Below, in pieces: positions 1 through 8,934 of a stretch of DNA of 64,000 nucleotides. The stretch's first letter is position 1, and each line of letters opens with the position of its first letter. This stretch comes from Methylorubrum rhodinum (GTDB lineage Bacteria > Pseudomonadota > Alphaproteobacteria > Rhizobiales > Beijerinckiaceae), in contig NZ_JACHOP010000005.1 in the NCBI RefSeq assembly GCF_014199935.1, forward strand, positions 186,001 to 250,000, written 5' to 3'. Under the pieces are notes generated by a model. The model did not search any database. It had not been told where the DNA came from and saw nothing but the letters and a program-made list of their open reading frames with translations. The position numbers and the translations under genes are program-made.

Positions 1-1
1 G

Positions 2-190
2 CTCCACCACGCATCGGGCTACTACGCCCTGCGCAACCACCTGATGGACTTCCTCGTGTCGCGCTCCCGAACCCTGCGGGACGCGATGCCGGAGGGCTAC
101 GACCCGCGTCATCCGCCCGTCGTCCGCCCCTCTCTCAGCGAGGCGGACGCCGCCGCGATCACCACCGACCCCCCGGCCCGCCGGGCCTGA
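2..190 (+). CDS. C-terminal end of a cyanate/nitrate-type ABC transporter ATP-binding protein (partial)
   Basis: Only the last 62 codons are in the window; the open frame enters from the left edge and stops at TGA 188-190. The segment reads as a short helix with YYALRNHLMDFLVSRS followed by a low-complexity tail. The pattern 'YY-RNHL-DFLV' is typical of the C-terminus of NrtD/CynD-type ATPases, which energise nitrate, cyanate or taurine uptake at the inner membrane. Its position 90 bases upstream of cyanase on the same strand fits a cyanate uptake and degradation operon. The assignment rests on a short tail and on context, so substrate is inferred. Confidence 0.6.
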   Translation, partial: LHHASGYYALRNHLMDFLVSRSRTLRDAMPEGYDPRHPPVVRPSLSEADAAAITTDPPARRA

Positions 191-280
191 GCCCGCCGCC
201 CCGAGATCACCGCCTCGCCCCCGCTTCCGCACCGGAAGCGGGAAGGGAACCCCCATGCCCGAATCCAAGGAGATCGTTCG

Positions 281-769
281 ATGAAGCGCGAAGACCTGAC
301 CGAGAAGCTGCTCGACATCAAGCGCGAGAAGGCCTGGACCTGGAAGCACATCCAGGACGAGATCGGTGGCATTTCGCCGATCCTGATCACCGCCGCTTGC
401 ATGGGCCAGATGAAGCTTCCCAAGGCCCAGGCCGCCAAGGCCGCCGAGCTGTTCGGCCTGACGAAGGCCGAGGAGCGGATGCTGAACGAGGCGCCCTATC
501 GCGGCTCGATTCCCGCGATGCCGCCGACCGACCCGCTGATCTACCGCTTCTACGAACTTGTGATGGTCTACGGCACGACGTGGAAGGAGCTGATCCAGGA
601 GGAATTCGGCGACGGCATCATGTCGGCGATCGACTTCAACATGACCATGGAGCGCGAGCCCAACAACAAGGGCGACCGGGTGAAGATGAACCTCTCGGGC
701 AAGTTCCTGCCGTACAAGTATTACGGCAACGACGAGGGCGTGCCGGAATACGGGTTCAAGGAGGCCTGA
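281..769 (+). CDS. cynS: Cyanate hydratase (cyanase)
   Basis: A 162-residue protein, close to the usual 156 of the family. It catalyses the bicarbonate-dependent decomposition of cyanate to ammonia and carbon dioxide in the cytoplasm. The N-terminal half is the helical DNA-binding-like domain (KREDLTEKLLDIKREK onward). The C-terminal catalytic domain carries the Arg and Glu of YRFYEL and the Ser of GDGIMSAIDF, matching the Arg/Glu/Ser catalytic triad of E. coli CynS, and ends in the conserved GKFLPYKYY. The start is well supported by an AAGGAG eight bases upstream. It follows a likely cyanate-type ABC ATPase gene, so cyanate would be used as a nitrogen source. Confidence 0.96.
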   Translation: MKREDLTEKLLDIKREKAWTWKHIQDEIGGISPILITAACMGQMKLPKAQAAKAAELFGLTKAEERMLNEAPYRGSIPAMPPTDPLIYRFYELVMVYGTTWKELIQEEFGDGIMSAIDFNMTMEREPNNKGDRVKMNLSGKFLPYKYYGNDEGVPEYGFKEA

Positions 770-871
770 GCCTCGGCGCGTGCCCGGTTCTCATCGCGAA
801 AGCCGGGGCAGCCCAGCGGCCTCCGGCCGTGCCCTGAGAGCCTGTTTGACGGGATTTTCCAAACAAATCCC

Positions 872-979
872 CTCATCCTGAGGTGCTGCGAAGCAGCCTC
901 GAAGGAGACCTCCAGTACTCGCTACGTGTTCTGGAGATCTCCTTCGAGGCTCCGCCTTCGGCTTCACACCTCAGGATGA
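872..979. repeat. Palindromic intergenic repeat, family A, copy 1
   Basis: The left arm CTCATCCTGAGGTG is mirrored by CACCTCAGGATGA about 95 bases later, and inner arms CTCGAAGGAG / CTCCTTCGAG nest within it, giving a long imperfect cruciform. A second copy lies at 20275-20384 and a half-copy ends near 29335. It sits in the intergenic space after cynS and could also act as a transcription end, although no T-run follows. Confidence 0.8.
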
Positions 980-1009
980 CGTAAGGGTTGGGACGAGCCT
1001 CATCCAAGA

Positions 1010-1284
1010 AGGATTGATCTATAAAATACAAATCAGACGGGCTATGACGGCATCAATTATCCAGTATATAGGGGGTTCTGTAGTCCATAATTTGGCGACA
1101 TAATTTGAGTAATTCGGAAGCATGTGGCCTTGAATGCAATCGAGAGATCGGCTTGAGAGCTCCAGTGATTGGTTGCCTTCGGTTGGATGAATCATGAATG
1201 GCACGGGGAGTCATTTTAAGCTAAAAAATAAATAGCTAAGTCCTTACAGACAAGCACAGCGCAGGATAGATCAGCTCATCAGCC
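1010..1284. other. AT-rich intergenic stretch without a supported gene
   Basis: Base composition drops sharply relative to both sides. A short open frame on the minus strand (1019-1204) has no recognisable similarity and no ribosome-binding site. It may be remnant transferred DNA; I see no element ends. Confidence 0.4.
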
Positions 1285-2262
1285 TCAAAACACCGCGTGA
1301 TCACCCCGCTCGGCCACGGCCTCGCCCCGGATCAACAGCGCGTAATAGTCGAACAGGGTCTGCGAGCCGGTCGAGGGCGTGGCGTCCGCATCGTAGCGGC
1401 CCGTCGTGGGATCGAGGACGAGCATCGACTCGGTGGCATAGTAGCGCCCGATGCGTGCGAGCTCGGCCTTGGCAGCGAGCGCCGGCACCCCGCGTCCGAG
1501 CAGGGACAGGACGGCGATGATCCCGTCCAACAACCCCACCGGGACGTGCCGGAAGCGCGGCTCGCGGCCCAGCAGGGCGAACAGGGCCGCGCCTTGCGCC
1601 CTCGGCGTGATCGCTTCGCCCGGCCCACCGATCGGCAGCACGCGGTTGCGCCGCTCAGGGTCTTCGAGGCAGTCGGCGAGGTAGGCCGCGAGATCGCCGT
1701 CCGAGATCGGCTTGCAGGCCGTCAGCCGACCGTCGCCGAACACGAGGAACGGCTTGCCGCGCCTCACCCGCTCGACCTGCCCCGACAGCGATTTGAAGAA
1801 GGCCGTCGGCCGGACGATGGTGTAGTCGATCCCCGACGCCACCAGGGCCGCCTCGAAGGCGAGCTTGGCATGCTGGAAGGCGAGCAACGGCTTCTGGACG
1901 CAGATCGCCGAGAGCAGGACGACGTGTCCGACGCCCGCCACCCGGCTCGCTTCGAGCGCGTTCACATGCGCGTCGTGGTCGATCGCCCAAGCGTCGCGGG
2001 GCGCGCCGGTGCGCGAGGCGAGGCAGGAGACCAGGGCGTCGAACCCCTCGCCGCGAAAGCCGTCGCGGGCGAGCGAGACCCGATCGGTCACGTCGGCGAA
2101 CCGCACTCCTGCGCCCGCGGGCAGCCCCGGATCGGACGCGCCGGGCCGCACGAGGCAGACCACGTCGTGGTCGCGGGCCACCAGCGCCCGCACGGTGGCG
2201 CGGCCGATCGTGCCGGTGCCGCCGAGCACGAGGATGCGGCGCGGCCTCGGGGCGGTCTTCAT
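1285..2262 (-). CDS. bciA: Divinyl (proto)chlorophyllide a 8-vinyl reductase, BciA type
   Basis: About 325 residues. The N-terminus is an NAD(P)H-binding Rossmann fold of the atypical SDR/NmrA type (ILVLGGTGTIGRATVRAL), followed by LVSCLASRTGAPRDAW, the segment YTIVRPTAFFKSLSGQVE, and the C-terminal signature KPISDGDLAAYLADCLED with PIGGPG. These are characteristic of BciA, which reduces the 8-vinyl group of divinyl chlorophyllide during bacteriochlorophyll synthesis. No other photosynthesis gene is in the window. The start is ambiguous: ATG at 2262 places the glycine-rich loop right at the N-terminus, while ATG at 2289 would add nine residues; neither has a strong Shine-Dalgarno. It is divergent from the carrier-protein operon. 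Confidence 0.85.
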   Translation of the reverse strand: MKTAPRPRRILVLGGTGTIGRATVRALVARDHDVVCLVRPGASDPGLPAGAGVRFADVTDRVSLARDGFRGEGFDALVSCLASRTGAPRDAWAIDHDAHVNALEASRVAGVGHVVLLSAICVQKPLLAFQHAKLAFEAALVASGIDYTIVRPTAFFKSLSGQVERVRRGKPFLVFGDGRLTACKPISDGDLAAYLADCLEDPERRNRVLPIGGPGEAITPRAQGAALFALLGREPRFRHVPVGLLDGIIAVLSLLGRGVPALAAKAELARIGRYYATESMLVLDPTTGRYDADATPSTGSQTLFDYYALLIRGEAVAERGDHAVF

Positions 2263-2412
2263 GTCGCTGGTCCGGCCGATCGAAGTCATGAGGGAGACGG
2301 CACGGGTTTGCGAGGCCGCGTCAAGGCGCAGCGCGCGCGATGGACTTGAGACCCCGTTTGGGCGTAAGCCGCGAGCCTCATCCGCCGCGAGGTTCGAGGG
2401 AAGGCGACAGCC

Positions 2413-2673
2413 GTGGTTCAGTCGATGGCCGACGTGCGGGAGGCGATCTTCGCCTTCATCGCGGCCCGCAACCCGGGCCTCCCCCCCGGCTCGGTCACGG
2501 GCGCGACCTCGCTGGTGACCAGCGACGCCCTCGACTCCATCGGCATCCTCGACCTGATGATGCATCTCGGCGACCGCTTCGGCGTCGAGATCGACGAGGA
2601 CAGCTTCGACCTTTCGAATTTCGAGAGCGTCGACACGCTGGCCCACTTCATCGACGACCGGCGCCCCGCCTGA
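2413..2673 (+). CDS. Acyl/peptidyl carrier protein
   Basis: An 86-residue protein with the helical carrier fold and a phosphopantetheine attachment motif DALDSIGILDLMMHL; the Ser of DSIG is the expected modification site. The acidic helices are typical of stand-alone carrier proteins. The GTG at 2413 follows GAGGGAAGG; an in-frame ATG at 2425 is an alternative start. It is followed eight bases later by an AMP-forming ligase and then a PLP decarboxylase, so it most likely carries the substrate activated by that ligase. It is too divergent in context to be the housekeeping fatty-acid AcpP. Confidence 0.85.
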   Translation: MVQSMADVREAIFAFIAARNPGLPPGSVTGATSLVTSDALDSIGILDLMMHLGDRFGVEIDEDSFDLSNFESVDTLAHFIDDRRPA

Positions 2674-2681
2674 CCGAAACG

Positions 2682-4214
2682 ATGGCCCCGAGGCTGCTGC
2701 ACCACCTGCTCGCGCGCGCGGGCGCCGACGAGGCGGTCGCCGTCGTGGACGGCGCCGAGAGCCTCACCTACGGCGCCTTCCGGGCCCGCGTCGCCGCCTT
2801 GAGCGCGCGCCTCAAGGGGCTCGGCCTCGCGGCCGGCGACCGGGTCGCGATCCTGCTGCCGAAATCGATCCGCGAATGCGTGGCGATCTTCGCCGTCGCG
2901 GGGGCCGGCGGCGTGTTCGTGCCGATCCATCCGAGCCTTCGCCCGCGCCAGGTCCGCCACATCGTCGCCGACAGCGGCGCCCGCGCGCTCCTGACCGACC
3001 GGGGCCATGCCGACGGGCTGGAAGGCGCGCTCGACGACCTTTCGGGCGTTCGCATCCTCACCGAGGAGGCGTCCGAGCCCGGCGAGGCGGCGCTCGCCCC
3101 CGGCGAGCCCGCGCCCGCGGGTTTGGCCGCGATCCTCTACACCTCGGGCTCGACCGGGCTGCCCAAGGGGGTGATGCTCTCCCACGACAATCTGATCGCG
3201 GGAACCCGCATCGTGCGGACCTATCTCGGGATCGGGCCGACCGACCACATCCTCTCGGTGCTGCCGTTCTCGTTCGATTACGGGCTCAACCAGCTTCTCA
3301 CCGCGGTCGAGCAGGGCGCCCGGATCGTGCTGCTGACGCCGCGGCTCGGCGACGACGTGGTGCGCGCGCTGGAAACCCACCGCATCACCGGTCTGGCCGG
3401 CGTGCCGACCCTGTGGACGCTGCTGACGCGGGCAGCACCCCATCTCGCCAAGGCCGACCTCTCGGCGCTGCGCTATGTCACGAATTCCGGCGGCAGCCTC
3501 GCGCTGCCGACCATCACGCGCCTGCGCCAGCGCCTGCCGCACACGGCGGTGGTGCTGATGTACGGCCTGACGGAAGCCTTCCGCTCGACCTACCTGCCGC
3601 CGGACGAGATCGATAAGCGGCCCGACTCGATCGGCCGCGGCATCCCCGAGACCGAGATTTTTTTGGTGACGCCCGACGGGCGGCGCGCCCGGCCGGGCGA
3701 GCCCGGCATCCTGCATCACCGCGGCCCGACCGTCTCGATGGGCTACTGGAAGCGGCCCGAGGACACCGCCCGCGTGCTGGTGCCCGATCCTTTCCCGCCA
3801 GACGGCGCGGCGCCCGCCCTCGTCTGCCGCTCCGGCGACCTCGCGGTGGAGGATGGCGACGGCTTCTTCCGCTTCATCGGCCGTGAGGACGCGATGATCA
3901 AGACGCAGGGGTTTCGCGTCAGCCCCACGGAAGTCGAGGCGGCCCTGATGGAGACCGGCGCCTTCCGCGCGGCGGCCGTGATCGGCTTGCCCGACCCGAG
4001 CCTCGGCCAGCGCATCCATGCCGTCACCGTGCCCACCGAGGAGGCACCCGCCACCGCGGAGGTGATGCAGCGCCTGCGCAAGGCGCTCGCACCGCATCTC
4101 GTGCCGCGCACGATCGAGGCGGTCCCTGCGCTGCCGACCACGCCCAACGGCAAGGTCGATTACAAGCGCCTCACCGCCGAGCGCGCGGCGGCGGAGATCC
4201 GGGCCGATGGGTGA
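2682..4214 (+). CDS. AMP-forming acyl-CoA/acyl-carrier ligase (class I adenylate-forming)
   Basis: A 510-residue ANL-superfamily enzyme. The P-loop-like A3 motif LYTSGSTGLPKG lies near residue 155, the A5 region reads MYGLTEAFR, the A7/A8 region has SGDLAVEDGDGFFRFIGR and IKTQGFRVSPTEVE, and the catalytic A10 lysine lies in TPNGKVDYKRL. It would activate a carboxylic acid as an acyl-adenylate and load it onto the phosphopantetheine of the carrier protein encoded just upstream or onto CoA. The gene order carrier, ligase, PLP decarboxylase resembles that found with exosortase-A systems (TIGR03098/TIGR03099-type pairs), but no exosortase is visible here. The substrate is unknown. Confidence 0.82.
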   Translation: MAPRLLHHLLARAGADEAVAVVDGAESLTYGAFRARVAALSARLKGLGLAAGDRVAILLPKSIRECVAIFAVAGAGGVFVPIHPSLRPRQVRHIVADSGARALLTDRGHADGLEGALDDLSGVRILTEEASEPGEAALAPGEPAPAGLAAILYTSGSTGLPKGVMLSHDNLIAGTRIVRTYLGIGPTDHILSVLPFSFDYGLNQLLTAVEQGARIVLLTPRLGDDVVRALETHRITGLAGVPTLWTLLTRAAPHLAKADLSALRYVTNSGGSLALPTITRLRQRLPHTAVVLMYGLTEAFRSTYLPPDEIDKRPDSIGRGIPETEIFLVTPDGRRARPGEPGILHHRGPTVSMGYWKRPEDTARVLVPDPFPPDGAAPALVCRSGDLAVEDGDGFFRFIGREDAMIKTQGFRVSPTEVEAALMETGAFRAAAVIGLPDPSLGQRIHAVTVPTEEAPATAEVMQRLRKALAPHLVPRTIEAVPALPTTPNGKVDYKRLTAERAAAEIRADG

Positions 4215-4245
4215 GGCACCCGCCCTCGCGCAACGTCCTACGCGC

Positions 4246-4362
4246 GTTCCCCTCCCCCTTGCGGGGAGGGGTAGGGGTGGGGGTCGTGCAGAAGGCACCG
4301 CCGCGCTCGATCCGGCACCACCCCCACCTCCTACCTCCTCCCCGCAAGGGGGAGGAGAGGCG
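4246..4362. repeat. Palindromic repeat, family B, copy 1
   Basis: Arms CCCTCCCCCTTGCGGGGAGG and its complement CCTCCCCGCAAGGGGGAGG flank AGGGGTGGGGGT / ACCCCCACCT, forming a long inverted repeat between the ligase and decarboxylase genes. Near-identical copies are at 25048-25170 and inside orfY at 48911-49032. Confidence 0.85.
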
Positions 4363-4424
4363 CCGTATCCTGCTCGATGGGAGAGACTTGGACGGGAGAA
4401 TCCAAGGGTGGGAGGGGGCGTATC

Positions 4425-5714
4425 ATGAGCCAAGCCGCCCCCGATCTCGCCACCACCCTGATCGCCGAAAATTTTTCGCGTGATGCGACCGGCGTGCTGC
4501 ACGTCGGCGGCCTGCCGCTGACCGACCTCGCCCGAAGCTACGGCACACCGCTCTTCGTCTACGACGCCGACGGGCTGCGCCGGGCCTACCGGGCACTCCG
4601 TGCAGCGGTCGCGGGCTTCGCCGAGGTCGATTACTCGGTCAAGGCCAACCCCAACCCGGCGGTGATCCACGTCTTTCACGAAGAAGGGGCCGGGGCCGAG
4701 ATCGCCTCGGGCGCCGAGTTCGACGCGGCCGTGAGGGCCGGCGTCCCTCCCCAAAGGATCCTGTTCGCGGGGCCGGGCAAGTCGGCGGCCGATCTCGACC
4801 GGGTGGTTGGCGGCGGCATCGGCGAGATTCACTTGGAGAACCGCGAGGAGCTTTTCCGCGTGGCCGCCGCGGCCGAGCGGCACGGCACGACCGTGCGGGT
4901 GGCCTTGCGGATCAATCCCGGCGCGACGGCGCAGGGCGGGGCGATGCGGATGGGGGGCAAACCCTCGCCGTTCGGCTTCGATGAGGAAGAGCTGTCCGAG
5001 GCGGTCGCCGCGGTGGAGAGGCAACCGCGCCTGCACCTCGTCGGGCTCCACCTGTTCGCGGGCACGCAGGGGCTCAAGGCCGATACGCTGCTCGGCCAAT
5101 GGGCCTACGGCTTGGAGCTGGCGGCGCAGATCGCGAAAAAAACCGGGCGGCCGCTGGAGACGATCGATCTCGGCGGCGGTCTCGGCATCCCGTACTTTTC
5201 CGGCGACGCGACGCTCGATCTCGGCGCCCTGCGCGACGGCCTGCTGCCGCTGATCGAGACACTCCGAAGGAATCCGATGCTGGCGGGCGCCCGCGTGGTG
5301 CTGGAGCCCGGCCGCTACCTCGCCGGGCCGGCGGGCGTCTACGTCGCCCGCGTGCTGGCGGTGAAGCATTCGCGCGGGAGCCGCTTCGTCATCACCGACG
5401 GCGGCATGCACCACCATCTCGCGGCGAGCGGCAATCTCGGCCAGATCGTCAAGCGCGACTTTCCCGTGGTCGCGGTTTCGGACCTGGACGGAGCCACGCC
5501 CTGCACCGTGTCCGGCCCGCTCTGCACGCCGCTCGACGTGCTGGCTCGCGCTGCCCCTCTGCCAGAACTGTCCGAGGGCGATCTCGTCGCCGTGCTGCAA
5601 TCGGGCGCCTACGGGCTCACCGCCAGCCCGACGGGCTTCCTCAGCCATCCGATGCCGGCCGAGGTGCTGGTGGAGGGGGGCCGCGCCGCGGTGATCCGGG
5701 CGCGCGGGGATTGA
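4425..5714 (+). CDS. Fold-type III PLP-dependent decarboxylase (Orn/DAP/Arg decarboxylase 2 family)
   Basis: A 429-residue protein. The PLP-binding lysine lies in DYSVKANPNPAVI; other family motifs are GLHLFAGTQ, the glycine loop DLGGGLGIPYF, EPGRYLAGPAG, the active-site Cys region SGPLCTPLD and SGAYGLTAS near the C-terminus. The family includes diaminopimelate decarboxylase (LysA), but the divergence and the operon with a carrier protein and AMP-ligase point to the TIGR03099-like branch rather than to lysine synthesis. A strong GGAGGGG precedes ATG 4425. The reaction is probably decarboxylation of an amino acid, free or linked to the carrier; the substrate cannot be read from sequence. Confidence 0.8.
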   Translation: MSQAAPDLATTLIAENFSRDATGVLHVGGLPLTDLARSYGTPLFVYDADGLRRAYRALRAAVAGFAEVDYSVKANPNPAVIHVFHEEGAGAEIASGAEFDAAVRAGVPPQRILFAGPGKSAADLDRVVGGGIGEIHLENREELFRVAAAAERHGTTVRVALRINPGATAQGGAMRMGGKPSPFGFDEEELSEAVAAVERQPRLHLVGLHLFAGTQGLKADTLLGQWAYGLELAAQIAKKTGRPLETIDLGGGLGIPYFSGDATLDLGALRDGLLPLIETLRRNPMLAGARVVLEPGRYLAGPAGVYVARVLAVKHSRGSRFVITDGGMHHHLAASGNLGQIVKRDFPVVAVSDLDGATPCTVSGPLCTPLDVLARAAPLPELSEGDLVAVLQSGAYGLTASPTGFLSHPMPAEVLVEGGRAAVIRARGD

Positions 5715-5816
5715 GCCGGCCTGTCCATCCCCCGCTGAAGGTAAGGTTTGTTCGCGGCGGTTAGTGGGTCAGCTCAGATTTTTTGACATAGCGAGCAAGA
5801 AAGGTCAGGCTGTGGC

Positions 5817-6638
5817 ATGTGGAACGCTGATCAACTTGCTCTCCTAAGAGAAGCGGGCATCGCCGGCAATTCGATCAGTGCCGGTTTGGCGGCCATACGC
5901 AAAGCGAACTACGCGACGCCTGGCCTCTATGGGCACGCCTTCTTCAGCTTCAGTGTTGGTTTGGAGCGGATGCTTAAGCTCATTTATATAATGAGCTATC
6001 TTATTGAAAACAATCAATACCCTACGGATAAGCACTTAAGAGATTTGGGTCACAACATAAAAGTATTGTTTGATAAATCTAAAAATATTCAGATAAAATA
6101 TGGCGCGCCAACCGGCGAAAGCAGCGTCGATGCCGGCAGCATCGAGATGCACATAGTAGATTTTATGAGCAGATTTGCACAAGGATCGCGATATTACAAT
6201 CTTGATCTTTTAGTTAGCAGTAAAAAGGCTACCTCTAGCGTTGACCCAATCAAGGATTGGTTTGAAAGCGTCGGCATACCTATACTTCAAATTCATCTAA
6301 CGCCAAAAAGAGAATACAAAATCCGTAGGAATGCTAGCATCATTCACGAAATGACCAACCACATGAGCATAGTAAATCACACCGCAGAAGACGGAACGCC
6401 TTTGACAGATGTGTTCTCCGCGTCTTATCAAACTGGCGTAACAGAAATAATAAGAAAATACGGTACGTTCTATGCAGCAAGGCTATGCAGATATTTATAT
6501 TATACACTATGGCATATGAGGCACGAATGCCATAACAACAAACAGGCAGTCCCGTTCTTAGATCAACTATTTTTCCCTTTTATGAACGACGATGCGTATT
6601 TATTAAGTCGGCGTACTTTCCCGCCGCGCTCTCAGTAA
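5817..6638 (+). CDS. Hypothetical protein in an AT-rich island (possible HEPN-like)
   Basis: A 273-residue, Lys/Asn/Ile-rich protein whose codon use and AT content differ sharply from all neighbours, a sign of recent transfer. I do not recognise the family with certainty. The first third is predicted helical and contains FSFSVGLERMLKLIYIM followed by KHLRDLGHNIKVLF. A long amphipathic helix followed by an 'R-x3-H'-type turn recalls HEPN-domain proteins, which are often RNases in toxin-antitoxin or phage-defence loci; this is a fold-level guess. There is no signal peptide or clear membrane segment. It stands alone, next to a decayed IS1 transposase. Confidence 0.6.
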   Translation: MWNADQLALLREAGIAGNSISAGLAAIRKANYATPGLYGHAFFSFSVGLERMLKLIYIMSYLIENNQYPTDKHLRDLGHNIKVLFDKSKNIQIKYGAPTGESSVDAGSIEMHIVDFMSRFAQGSRYYNLDLLVSSKKATSSVDPIKDWFESVGIPILQIHLTPKREYKIRRNASIIHEMTNHMSIVNHTAEDGTPLTDVFSASYQTGVTEIIRKYGTFYAARLCRYLYYTLWHMRHECHNNKQAVPFLDQLFFPFMNDDAYLLSRRTFPPRSQ

Positions 6639-6659
6639 TCGATTTAACTGTCAAATCTT

Positions 6660-7080
6660 GTTAGAACTGTGCTTTCCTGGCCTCTCACCCGGCACCATTG
6701 CCAGCGCATCGATGTCGCCAACTTTTAAAATCTGCCATCAATGCCGCCTCCATTGATGGGCTAAATCGTAATCTCTCGTGAAGCCGAATGACGTTGTAAT
6801 TTAAGAAGCACAATACCACGACGCCGGCGTGGTTCTTGACCATCTTCGAGAATGCATTCGAGAGCCGAGTGAACCGGCGATGTCCATCTGCATCGTGAGG
6901 TTCTGGCGCTCGACGTAGGATGCGGAGACGTGGGCCTGTCCAGGCCTGCCCTCAACCGTCGTCTTGCGGATGCCAATTGATTCGGCCGAGCTGTAGCGAC
7001 CTTGCGAACCGTTTGGCGATGCGCCGTGGAGCTTCACGAAATGCGAGCAATGGATGCAGGCGCAGAAGGCACTCACGACC
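6660..7080 (-). pseudogene. IS1-family transposase remnant, truncated and frameshifted
   Basis: Read on the minus strand, one frame gives GRYSSAESIGIRKTTVEG and SYVERQNLTMQMD (about 7010 to 6880). After a frameshift near 6885 a second frame continues FTRLSNAFSKMVKNHAG and LNYNVIRLHERLRFSP (about 6880 to 6735). These two blocks are the adjacent C-terminal blocks of IS1-type (InsAB-like) DDE transposases. The N-terminal part is missing and no intact terminal inverted repeats are evident. It marks the right part of the AT-rich island. Confidence 0.85.
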
Positions 7081-7152
7081 TCCTCTAGACAAAGGGTAAG
7101 TAAGCAGGGTGGATTTCGAGCTGATCCTCAACTTCGCAGCGCCATCGACTGA

Positions 7153-7186
7153 CAAAAACAAAAAAACCCCGGCCTTGTGGCCGGGG
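7153..7186 (-). terminator. Rho-independent terminator of the aldehyde dehydrogenase gene
   Basis: On the minus strand, CCCCGGCC-ACAA-GGCCGGGG forms an eight-pair stem followed by TTTTTTGTTTTTG. It begins about 30 bases downstream of the stop of the aldehyde dehydrogenase gene. Confidence 0.9.
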
Positions 7187-7216
7187 CTGGAGGTGGTCTC
7201 GGGACTTGTGACGCTC

Positions 7217-8740
<1,524 letters not shown>

Positions 8741-8934
8741 CGCGATTCCTCCGTGGCGTTGTTGGTTGGCCGTTCTCGGCGTTCCGCGGGAGAGAAAGCC
8801 GATCGGCTCCGCGGATCAAGGTGGACTTTAGGCCAAACCGCTGTTGCAGCGCGGCAAGACACGGCAGGACTTGACGTTTCCGAAACGAAAGCGGAGCCGT
8901 TCCAGACTTGCCCGTGCGCCGGCTTGCCCTTCAT

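Noticed and set aside
872..979. Possible rho-independent terminator of cynS
   Set aside because: It is a large symmetric repeat found elsewhere in the window and has no T-run.
1019..1204. 61-codon minus-strand frame in AT-rich DNA
   Set aside because: No ribosome-binding site, no recognisable family, and stop-free length is not remarkable.
2418..5648. Very long open frame on the minus strand opposite the ligase and decarboxylase genes
   Set aside because: Antisense artefact of high-GC codon bias. It lacks domain features, crosses several gene boundaries and the plus-strand products have full motifs.
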